DNA of 64,000 bases, from the NCBI GenBank assembly GCA_963837355.1, contig CAWIMY010000007.1:1922001-1986000 (forward strand), given 5' to 3'. This document shows positions 17,194-23,863 of the stretch, piece after piece. This stretch comes from Aureispira sp963837355. GTDB lineage: Bacteria; Bacteroidota; Bacteroidia; Chitinophagales; Saprospiraceae. The stretch's first letter is position 1. Each line of letters begins with the position of its first letter. A program made the translations under genes and the position numbers. Below the pieces are notes generated by a model that worked only from the letters and a program-made list of their open reading frames with translations, searched no databases and was not told where the DNA came from.

Positions 17194-17212
17194 TTGTTCT
17201 AATTACGCCTAA

Positions 17213-17340
17213 CAGAGTCGGGGATATCCCCTGTTTCCAAAACCAAGCGAAGCTTGTGTTTTGGGAATGGGGGATATCCCTGGTTCTGGGCTGTGCTCCT
17301 GTAGGGAGCTCGCGCAGAACTAGGGGCTTGTCCCCGACCC
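17213..17340 (-). repeat. Structured 128-bp palindromic element, copy A
   Basis: Outer stem GTCGGGGA/TCCCCGAC closes the element. Inside are a hairpin CCAAAAC/GTTTTGG around AAGCGAAGCTT and a long hairpin CCCTGGTTCTG/CAGAACTAGGG containing GCTCC/GGAGC. GGGGATATCCCC is itself a 12-bp palindrome. It joins the AAC end of cassette 1 to the GTT of mini-cassette 2, the position of an attC site. Copy B is 21934-22062. Confidence 0.75.
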
Positions 17341-17380
17341 GTTCGAGTCGATCCGACCGGAGGGAGGATGGACTGCCAAC
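17341..17380 (-). repeat. Gene-less mini-cassette, copy 2 (hybrid end)
   Basis: Same core as the other two mini-cassettes (GTTCGAGTCGATCC, then GAGGATGGACT) but ending GCCAAC instead of CGAAC. That end matches the GTTGGC of cassette 2 across the next palindrome. This looks like a recombination product. Confidence 0.7.
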
Positions 17381-17503
17381 GTTTAGTGTATGGTGTCGTA
17401 AGGGATTGCGGACTTCAAACCTATCAATTTACCACCCAAAATTGATGCGGGTGATACCGCTCGAAAACCACTGAAACCCTTATGCACCATACACATTGTT
17501 GGC
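17375..17503 (-). repeat. attC-like palindrome between mini-cassette 2 and cassette 2
   Basis: GCCAAC (17375-17380) pairs with GTTGGC (17498-17503), and GTGTATGGTG (17386-17395) pairs perfectly with CACCATACAC (17485-17494), with TAAGGG/CCCTTA further in. The middle is a roughly 70-bp loop. The arm order and lengths are those of large attC sites. Confidence 0.75.
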
Positions 17504-18656
17504 TGTTCGTTGTTTTTCCGCTTTCAAACTTTTGTATTACAATTAAGGGGTGTAATTATTCAGAATACTCAGTGAATCTTTTTCCATCATAAAGGTACAA
17601 ACCTGTTTTTCTTGTGCCTATCCAAAAATTACCGGAATTATCCTCTAAAATGGTCCATATAGAGGTATTAGACAGTCCATCTTCTGATGTGAATTTAATG
17701 AACGATTTTCCATCGAAACGGCTAAGTCCATCGCCACCAAACCAAAGATTTCCCTTTTTGTCTTCAACAATTCTGGCAACCATATCGCCACTTAGGCCAT
17801 CTTTTTTTGTGAAAGTTTTAAATGATTTACCATCATATCGATAAGCTCCTTTCCAACTACTGAACCAAATATTATCCTTTTTGTCCTGTAAAATAGGCCA
17901 AGTCCAGTCATCACCATTTGGTTTGATATGAGTTATGGATTTTCCATCGTACATATATAAACCAGGATTACAGCGCCCACCAAACCAAAAGTTACCTTCT
18001 TTATCTTCTAAAATTTCTTCAACACTAAATTTGCATTCGATTCCACTTGCAGTACCCACATCAAAAGAAGTAAAGGATTTGCCATCATAAACATATACTC
18101 CGATTCCTGTTGCCAACCATAGTTTTCCGCTTTTGTCCTGCATAATGCTCCATACATCATATTTTCCTGATATCGTATCACTTGGCTGAGAGACTTCAAT
18201 TTTAGTAAACTCGTTATTTTCGTACAGACAAATGCCCGCATCTGTTCCTATCCATATTACACCACTTTTATCTTGAAAAATAGACCAAATAGTATTGCTA
18301 TTCAGTCCTTCCTTCTCCGTGTATTGTGTGAATGATTTTCCATCATAATTAAAAATCCCATCGCCTGTAGTCCCAAACCAAAGATTACCTGCTTTGTCTT
18401 GTAGACCACAATGTACATTGTCGCCCTCATTCAAGCTTTGGGATTTAATTAAATTTTGAGGGTTAGCAGATGAATTATTTGTTACATTTTCATTTGTCGA
18501 TTCCTTTTCAATTTTCCCACCGCAAGAAGTGCTAATAATTACTAGTACTATAAAAGAGATAATTTGGATTTTCCAGAATTTTTTTTTCATTTTTCAAATC
18601 GTCATTTGTATTCCTTATTCAGTTGTCATTTAGAGCGTTCTGCAATGACAGCCAAC
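17498..18656 (-). mobile_element. Gene cassette 2 (propeller lipoprotein)
   Basis: A 1,159-bp unit. Minus-strand start GTTGGCTGT and end ACAGCCAAC are exact reverse complements. It contains one gene in the same orientation as the other cassettes, with its stop about 55 bp from the downstream end. Confidence 0.65.
17556..18590 (-). CDS. Beta-propeller lipoprotein (two-component-regulator propeller repeats)
   Basis: 344 residues. Lipoprotein signal at the N terminus: hydrophobic IISFIVLVII then STSCGG, Cys23 lipidated. After a Ser/Asn linker come seven repeats of the Reg_prop type, each with a core such as GNLWFGT, GVIWIGT or GNFWIGT and a YDGKSFT-like strand. Seven repeats make one closed seven-bladed propeller. 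In Bacteroidota this module normally forms the sensor of hybrid histidine kinases; here it stands alone on the membrane with no kinase. It is the only gene of cassette 2. Confidence 0.8.
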   Translation of the reverse strand: MKKKFWKIQIISFIVLVIISTSCGGKIEKESTNENVTNNSSANPQNLIKSQSLNEGDNVHCGLQDKAGNLWFGTTGDGIFNYDGKSFTQYTEKEGLNSNTIWSIFQDKSGVIWIGTDAGICLYENNEFTKIEVSQPSDTISGKYDVWSIMQDKSGKLWLATGIGVYVYDGKSFTSFDVGTASGIECKFSVEEILEDKEGNFWFGGRCNPGLYMYDGKSITHIKPNGDDWTWPILQDKKDNIWFSSWKGAYRYDGKSFKTFTKKDGLSGDMVARIVEDKKGNLWFGGDGLSRFDGKSFIKFTSEDGLSNTSIWTILEDNSGNFWIGTRKTGLYLYDGKRFTEYSE

Positions 18657-18698
18657 GGTCAGCATACCTGCCGTGCGAAGCATGGACAGGTATGCATT
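18657..18698 (-). repeat. Compact attC-like palindrome between cassettes 2 and 3
   Basis: GCATACCTG (18662-18670) pairs perfectly with CAGGTATGC (18687-18695), with a 16-nt spacer. It is bounded by AAC and GTT. At about 42 bp plus boxes it is the size of the classic short attC sites. Confidence 0.75.
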
Positions 18699-21600
18699 GT
18701 TGTATGCCGTTTTATTCTATTGTCTATTTACGTTACTTTTCAATGAAGTTACTAAGTAATCTTCAAAACGATTAAAACTTAACCCAAATGCTTCAATTAC
18801 TTTTTGCGGCACTAATGTTCTATAATCTCCATCTAGATGGATTTCGTCAAGTCGTTTTGTTTGTTCAAATACATCTACGAGGTGTTCAACTTTTTCACCA
18901 ATATTATTGACGAATTTTATTTTGCCTAAAATTTTGTTGATATCTGCGATTTCAAATCTGTCTTCTTCATGATAGTCAGTCATGTCTACAGAACATAAAG
19001 CATAAATATTCTGGTACTCATTAGATCTCAAGGTTTGGTTCCGTGACATTCTGATTGAAGTTCGTTTATCCCATCTTGATTTCACCTCTATGTAGTACCT
19101 GATTTCACCCTTTATTTTGATTACTATATCCTGACCATCTTGTTCTCCTAATACTTCACATTCTATATCTTCTGGCTGAAATAACAGTTTTAAGTGTTCT
19201 TTCAATTTCTCCTCCATGTGAGTACCGATTTGATGTTTGAATTGAAAATTAGCTTTACATTGATTTTCATCTTCAATACTTTCAAGTGCTTTATTCAGTA
19301 TTTCTTCAAAATTCGATTTTCTTACTAAGTTACCAATGTTTTTTATTTTTTCATCATCTAGTGTCACTATTGAAAATATGTCTTCTTTGGTTTCTTCTTT
19401 AGACACTACTGAAATCATTATGCTAGCCTTTTTGTCGTTTAACTGAGGAAACAACTGTTGATAGATTTGCTCCGTTAAAAGTGGGATGATTTTGAGTATT
19501 GTGGTTTTAAAAGGATGATTCTCTATATCACTAATGTTATCCTGAAATAAGGTTTCTTCAATAATAGTCGTTAGATACCTATTGTTGATGTAGTTATCTT
19601 CTGATAAAAAGCTATTAAATGATTCAATGCTTAATATTTCGTTGATGTCTTTTTTCTCAACTGCTAAATAAAACTTTTTGATTTCAGAGGTAACGCCAAT
19701 ATCTCTTTTTAAATCTTCAGCTAGATGAAGTTCGAACAACTGATTTGGATAGATTTTGCTTTCCTTGTAAACCTCTTTATAGCTATCGTCATAGAGTGAG
19801 CATAAATCGCTCAAAAAAGAGGTATTCTCTTTTACCCAATCGTTATTGTGCAATGCAATTACATTGCAGAAAATTTTAATTAGCACTTTTCGGGTAGAGC
19901 GTGACTCAATATTTTCACTGTCTTCACTTAAACTAGTAAGGTGAATTAATCTTTCATCCCAATTGTAGTATGTTGAAATCTTTTTTAATAGCTGGTTTGG
20001 CTTACTGGTTGAATCAATACTATTGGTGAGTTTACAGAATTTTAATAGGGATTGAAAATAGAGTTCGTCAACTTTATTTTTCGATTTCACTAAATCAATA
20101 TGATAAAATTCATTGTTCAGATTTTCAGGATAAAAAATGGAATTGCCTATGTTTTTTTCATCTAAGCCGTTTTTAACTTCATCAGAGAAATTTCTGCGAT
20201 TAAATAAGTTGAGTGAAAAGCTGAAATAAAAAGCAGGGTGAATCAATTTTGAAATGGATACAGGTATTAAAACTTTACCTAGTTCAATAAGTGTATCATT
20301 GAGATTATCTGATTTCAGTAAGACTCCAATTTTGTTGAAATTGCCTTCTATGTTGGGAATTAAGTCTAAATCGTTGAAATAGGCGATGTCACCAATTTCA
20401 ATGATGTGTTTATAGTATTGTACAAGTATACTCTCGTCAAAATCTTTAAGACTACATTCACTTATTTTATCAAGTAACTCATTATGAGATATAAAAATGG
20501 TGGATTCATTGTTCCAGTTAATGGCGTGTTCACTCCATTTGACAATATCCTGTTTAACCGGGATATTGGAATAAAACTTTGAGACGAGTTCATAAAAACA
20601 ATCGAAAAGGTAATCCTCTTTATTTAAAAAATCTTCCGATAGATAACTAACACTATCTATAGGTTTATAGCCATCATTTGTTTTTACAAAAGGAAGTTCA
20701 CTTAATTGAGAATTCCATTTTTTGTTTAGTTCGACAAAGTACTCGTTCAAAAAAGTATTATCGCTATCTGTTCTAAAGTTGACATTGGTGTATAGTAATG
20801 GATTTTTAACTTCAATAAGGTTGCTTTCTAAAAATGAAAAAATAAGGCTAGAACATTTATCAATAATCAGTCTATTTGTTTCTTCATCCGATTTTACTTG
20901 ATCTTTATCGCTTTTAAGATGAATGGTATTTCTAGGTTCTGTAGGTAGGAACTTATTGCAATTAATGATGAAATTTACACCAAAATCTTCTGACCCAATT
21001 AAAGGATAGTAATAGAACAACCGAGCTATGTCCTCATTAAACTGAATAACCTCATTATCCTTGTTTATTGGAAGAATTATTTCAATTTCATGCTCCTCAT
21101 CCCTTATGCTAAAGAGATGAATTTCTTCACTGTTTTTTAGAAGAATTGATTGGTGTAAGTTAATTCCTTTGTCATTTCCTATTTTCTGTTTTCTCTGGAA
21201 ACGGTAGATATCCGTTACTCCATTTTTCTGACGAATTACAACTTCTTGCAATCTGTTATTTATTGAAAAAACCAAAGGGATGTAATCATCTAAATATTTT
21301 GATGATTCCTTTATATACTCGAACTCTTTGTCTGTGTAAGGAAGATAGGTAAAAGTAGTTTTTAATTCAGATACTTCTACTGCACTTTCTTCCTTTAATA
21401 ATTCGTAAACACGTTTTTTCTGTTCCGAAATATTGTCGCTTAAGTCTTGCCAAACCTTTGGTGTCCTGTCAATTTCAAAATCTTTTATAGGTAAATAATA
21501 CCCACCTGCATCCAAAAATGAATTAAGCTTAAATTTTCTTCCAAAAGTGTGAGTAGTTAAAAAACCTGTACCATATTTACCTACTTCAGGGATATCTTCA

Positions 21601-21933
21601 TCACCGTATTTCCCACTTACCTGTTTTACTAAAGATATTAGAGTCTTAGTAGTAAACGCTTTGCCATTATGTGTGAAAGAAAATTTGTTGTCACGATAAT
21701 CAATTTCGATTTTGCATTGAGTAGTTAAGTCACAAGCGTTTTGTACCAATTCCCAAATGGCTCGATTAGATGAGTTTTTATTAAACTTTTCGAAATCACG
21801 TAACATCCCATCTGCATGCTGCTTTAAATCAGATCGTTCGTCTTCTCTTCTTGTCTTCTCTATTAATTGGTTTCTATCTTCTTGCATGTTAATTTGATTG
21901 TTTTTCTGGGACAGATTTTTTATGGCATACAAC
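18699..21933 (-). mobile_element. Gene cassette 3 (sacsin-like ATPase)
   Basis: A 3,235-bp unit. Minus-strand start GTTGTATGCC and end GGCATACAAC are exact 10-bp reverse complements. It carries one very long gene; the stop is about 9 bp from the cassette's AAC box. The size is far above that of usual integron cassettes. Confidence 0.65.
18717..21887 (-). CDS. Sacsin-like GHKL ATPase fused to a C-terminal nuclease-like domain; candidate defence protein
   Basis: 1,056 residues from ATG 21887 (MQEDRNQLIEK); a TTG at 21932 lies inside the cassette end and is not preferred. The N terminus is a Hsp90/sacsin-type ATP-binding domain: AIWELVQNACD (residues 43-53, N-box with Glu46, Asn50, Asp53) and VGKYGTGFLTTHTFG (102-116). 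The usual DNGxG is replaced by HNGKAF. A long A/T-rich middle (about 250-850) has no family I recognise. The last 150 residues hold GEQDGQDIVIKIKGEIRYY followed by IEVKSRWDK, the Asp...ExK pattern of restriction-like nucleases and of DUF3883 domains. ATPase plus nuclease-like end in one large accessory protein suggests phage defence. This is inference from architecture and location; no known system name is claimed. Confidence 0.65.
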   Translation of the reverse strand: MQEDRNQLIEKTRREDERSDLKQHADGMLRDFEKFNKNSSNRAIWELVQNACDLTTQCKIEIDYRDNKFSFTHNGKAFTTKTLISLVKQVSGKYGDEDIPEVGKYGTGFLTTHTFGRKFKLNSFLDAGGYYLPIKDFEIDRTPKVWQDLSDNISEQKKRVYELLKEESAVEVSELKTTFTYLPYTDKEFEYIKESSKYLDDYIPLVFSINNRLQEVVIRQKNGVTDIYRFQRKQKIGNDKGINLHQSILLKNSEEIHLFSIRDEEHEIEIILPINKDNEVIQFNEDIARLFYYYPLIGSEDFGVNFIINCNKFLPTEPRNTIHLKSDKDQVKSDEETNRLIIDKCSSLIFSFLESNLIEVKNPLLYTNVNFRTDSDNTFLNEYFVELNKKWNSQLSELPFVKTNDGYKPIDSVSYLSEDFLNKEDYLFDCFYELVSKFYSNIPVKQDIVKWSEHAINWNNESTIFISHNELLDKISECSLKDFDESILVQYYKHIIEIGDIAYFNDLDLIPNIEGNFNKIGVLLKSDNLNDTLIELGKVLIPVSISKLIHPAFYFSFSLNLFNRRNFSDEVKNGLDEKNIGNSIFYPENLNNEFYHIDLVKSKNKVDELYFQSLLKFCKLTNSIDSTSKPNQLLKKISTYYNWDERLIHLTSLSEDSENIESRSTRKVLIKIFCNVIALHNNDWVKENTSFLSDLCSLYDDSYKEVYKESKIYPNQLFELHLAEDLKRDIGVTSEIKKFYLAVEKKDINEILSIESFNSFLSEDNYINNRYLTTIIEETLFQDNISDIENHPFKTTILKIIPLLTEQIYQQLFPQLNDKKASIMISVVSKEETKEDIFSIVTLDDEKIKNIGNLVRKSNFEEILNKALESIEDENQCKANFQFKHQIGTHMEEKLKEHLKLLFQPEDIECEVLGEQDGQDIVIKIKGEIRYYIEVKSRWDKRTSIRMSRNQTLRSNEYQNIYALCSVDMTDYHEEDRFEIADINKILGKIKFVNNIGEKVEHLVDVFEQTKRLDEIHLDGDYRTLVPQKVIEAFGLSFNRFEDYLVTSLKSNVNRQ

Positions 21934-22062
21934 AGAGTCGGGGATATCCCCTGTTATTTTTTCCAACACTAAGCGAAGATTGTGTGGAATGGAGGATATT
22001 CCTAGTTCTGGGCTGTGCTCCTGTAGGGAGCTCGCGCAGAACTAGGGGCTTGTCCCCGACCT
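21934..22062 (-). repeat. Structured 129-bp palindromic element, copy B
   Basis: Homologous to 17213-17340. The outer stem is unchanged. The first hairpin reads CCAACAC/GTGTGG instead of CCAAAAC/GTTTTGG, and the second has an A-T where copy A has G-T. Pairing is kept while sequence changes. It joins cassette 3 to mini-cassette 3. Confidence 0.75.
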
Positions 22063-22101
22063 GTTCGAGTCGATCCGACCGTAGGGAGGATGGACTCGAA
22101 C
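22063..22101 (-). repeat. Gene-less mini-cassette, copy 3
   Basis: Identical in all 39 bases to 14792-14830. A short weak palindrome (GTATA/TATAC) follows at 22105-22122 and may be the remains of the next attC-like site, marking the end of the array. Confidence 0.8.
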
Positions 22102-22372
22102 AACTGTATAAACCCAAGTATACAAAAAATAAGAGTTATTTTTAGAAAATGTTTCGATATCCAACCATATTAGTAGATATTAACAATAGGTGTAGATAAC
22201 CAACCCGCTTGGAGTTATACTAGAATAGCCCCCCAAACCAAGAAAGCCACTCATACAAATGCTCAAGGAGCTTCTAATATAACAAATAAATTACTAGTAC
22301 ACTTATTGTATTGCACTATTTTTAAGAATGTCTATTCCAATGAATACCAGTATCAACCAGCATTTGCTGTCA
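22102..22372. other. Intergenic region at the right end of the cassette array
   Basis: Carries no called gene. On the plus strand a frame from about 22164 to 22394 stays open (reading GVDNQPAWSYTRIAP early on) but has no start codon, so it is at best a gene fragment. Confidence 0.4.
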
Positions 22373-22612
22373 TTACATGCTATCTTTCTTAGCCTCTAGA
22401 ACCGTCATTTTTTCAATCTTAGAGACGACTCCCTCCTTTGTTAGGGTTAACCAAACATAAGTATTGGGCATTCTGCCAGTGACAGGCACTTCATGCCGTA
22501 GAAATCGTCGTAAGTAGCCGCCGTCAAGCATACCAATTCCATAGCCAACGTGTATGTCAATCGTTCCAGGGTGTAGACTGCCAACTACTTTGCCTCTTAT
22601 TGTAGGGAGCAT
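22373..22612 (-). CDS. Hypothetical small protein, possibly truncated
   Basis: 79 codons from ATG 22612, MLPTIRGKVVGSLHPGTIDI onward, with a Gly-rich middle and a plausible beta-strand end (TYVWLTLTKEGVVSKIEKM). The frame is also open for nine codons upstream with protein-like content, so the start is uncertain. No family recognised. It may be the 3' part of a larger lost gene. Confidence 0.4.
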   Translation of the reverse strand: MLPTIRGKVVGSLHPGTIDIHVGYGIGMLDGGYLRRFLRHEVPVTGRMPNTYVWLTLTKEGVVSKIEKMTVLEAKKDSM

Positions 22613-22770
22613 ATCGAGTGGAATTTTTGAAGTGTTTTAGAGAAGGGGAGCGGGGGACTGCCTACAGTTGGGAGATTGGAAAGGGGTATTCTAACTATCG
22701 CCTAAAGCAAGCGTTGCCCCCAAAACTCAACCGAGGATAAAAAAGTCTACAAGATAGAGAATGTAGAAAC

Positions 22771-22815
22771 AAAAAAAAGCCCTCTCAGAATTACCTGAAA
22801 GGACTTTTTATTTTA
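22771..22815. terminator. Bidirectional terminator-like hairpin
   Basis: A-run, AAAGCCCTCTCAG, AATTA, CCTGAAAGGACTTT, T-run. The 13-position stem has mismatches. It lies 27 bp beyond the 3' end of tRNA-Arg and serves minus-strand transcripts coming from it. Confidence 0.65.
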
Positions 22816-22841
22816 TAAGTCGCTGAAAATAAACAACTTAG

Positions 22842-22915
22842 TGACTCGAACAGGATTCGAACCTGTGACCGTCTGCTTAGAAGGCAGATGCTCTATCCAG
22901 CTGAGCTATCGAGCC
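22842..22915 (-). tRNA. tRNA-Arg (anticodon TCT)
   Basis: 74 nt. Acceptor stem GGCTCGA/TCGAGTC with one G-T pair, D arm TAGCTCAGCTGGATAGAGCA, anticodon stem-loop CTGCCTTCTAAGCAG with TCT in the centre, T arm CAGGTTCGAATCCTG, discriminator A. CCA is not encoded. It decodes AGA and AGG. No integrase or attachment-site duplication is seen beside it. Confidence 0.95.
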
Positions 22916-22959
22916 GGTTGTAAAACTGCTTCTGGCGAATAAGAAACGTAAAGCAAGGG

Positions 22960-22988
22960 CAAAATTAGGATATTTTGAGAGAAAACAA
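22960..22988 (-). promoter_or_regulatory. Bacteroidota-type promoter of tRNA-Arg
   Basis: Minus strand: TTG (22988-22986), 18 nt, TAATTTTG (22967-22960), matching the TTG and TAnnTTTG boxes of the Bacteroidota primary sigma factor. The -10 box is about 45 nt upstream of the tRNA. Confidence 0.6.
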
Positions 22989-23242
22989 AAAAGGACAGGG
23001 TTTTTTCTCAAATAAATTATCAAAAGGCCTTTGAGCGCTTGGTTAGCCCTATAACTAGGAACAGTCAAAGAAGGTTCCCTGCGGGATAGTTTTTTTAGCA
23101 TATTGTAAAGGCACTCGCTATAAATCCCTATCTTGAAAGAACATTGATGGACCAACGCGCTTTAGGGGAGAGCTTCGGCACTCTCGAATCCTTGTTATGA
23201 TAGAAAAAGAAAGAGCAATAGGGCGCGCAAAAAAGAAAAATT

Positions 23243-23752
23243 ATGAATATTGTATCCGTTATGTTTGCCTCGCCGACGTACGACCAGTTGGTGGCCCTGC
23301 GCTTAGAAGCCTTGTACCACCCTTTAAACGCCGAAATTGACATTGAAGCCTTTGCCCAAGAATACAAAGATGTGCATTTGGCCGTCTACAATGAGCAGGG
23401 GCAAGTCATTGGGGCGATTGTCGCCAAGGTGTGCGAGGAAGAAGATGAATTGATGAACAAACGCAAAATTTGTTTGCTGCGCCAAGTGGTTATTACCAAA
23501 GCTCAACAGGGATTGGGCAAAGGCCGCGAAGTGTTGGCCTCCCTTGAACAATTGCTAATCGACAAGGGCTACAAAGAAATTCACTTGCACGCGCATGTGG
23601 GGGCGCTAGATTTTTATAGTAAATTCGGCTACAGCAAACACGGCAAAGAATTTACAGGCAACGGCATTCCACAATATGCCCTGAAGAAGAAAATTCAAAA
23701 AAAATCTGAGGAAGTGCAACACTTACGGTCGGTTGGCGCGGCTTATTCCTAA
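23243..23752 (+). CDS. GNAT-family N-acetyltransferase
   Basis: 169 residues. The acetyl-CoA-binding strand and loop are in LLRQVVITKAQQGLGKGREV (Q-x-x-G-x-G pattern), and the C-terminal motif ALDFYSKFGYSKHGKEFTGN is that of GNAT enzymes of the ElaA kind. The last 20 residues are a charged extension. Acceptor unknown. It ends before a strong terminator and is monocistronic. Confidence 0.85.
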   Translation: MNIVSVMFASPTYDQLVALRLEALYHPLNAEIDIEAFAQEYKDVHLAVYNEQGQVIGAIVAKVCEEEDELMNKRKICLLRQVVITKAQQGLGKGREVLASLEQLLIDKGYKEIHLHAHVGALDFYSKFGYSKHGKEFTGNGIPQYALKKKIQKKSEEVQHLRSVGAAYS

Positions 23753-23791
23753 GCATTGCGTATCTTGCCGCGCAGAAAATAAATTGCTCTT

Positions 23792-23824
23792 AAAAGGCCC
23801 TCAACTTTGTGTTGAAGGCCTTTT
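23792..23824 (+). terminator. Strong terminator after the GNAT gene
   Basis: AAAAGGCCCTCAAC, TTTGT, GTTGAAGGCCTTTT: a 14-position stem with one mismatch and U-rich end. The symmetric A and T runs allow use from both sides. Confidence 0.8.
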
Positions 23825-23863
23825 GTGTAGCTGCGATTATAACAATCAGTAAGTCTCCATAGC

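Larger units (their letters stand above)
14949..17212 (-). mobile_element. Gene cassette 1 (araC, oxidoreductase, monooxygenase)
   Basis: A 2,264-bp unit. Read on the minus strand it begins GTTAGGCGTAATTA and ends TAACTACGCCTAAC; the ends are reverse complements with one mismatch in about 14. GTTAGGC and GCCTAAC fit the integron consensus boxes GTTRRRY and RYYYAAC exactly. The first start codon is about 20 bp from one end and the last stop about 11 bp from the other, the compact layout typical of cassettes. It carries three co-directional genes, which is many for a cassette. Confidence 0.65.

Noticed and set aside
17213..22101. Insertion sequence or MITE as explanation for the structured elements
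   Set aside because: No flanking target duplications could be seen, and their ends coincide with GTT/AAC cassette boundaries instead. MITE origin is not fully excluded.
14600..22122. CRISPR array as explanation for the repeats
   Set aside because: Repeats are palindromic, of unequal length, kilobases apart, and enclose genes; there are no regular spacers and no cas genes.
22164..22394. Open plus-strand frame beginning near GVDNQPAWSYTRIAP
   Set aside because: No start codon and overlaps the end of a minus-strand candidate gene; at most a relic.
22842..22915. tRNA-Arg as integration site of the cassette region
   Set aside because: No second copy of the tRNA 3' end was seen near the array, and the array is 740 bp away with unrelated sequence between.
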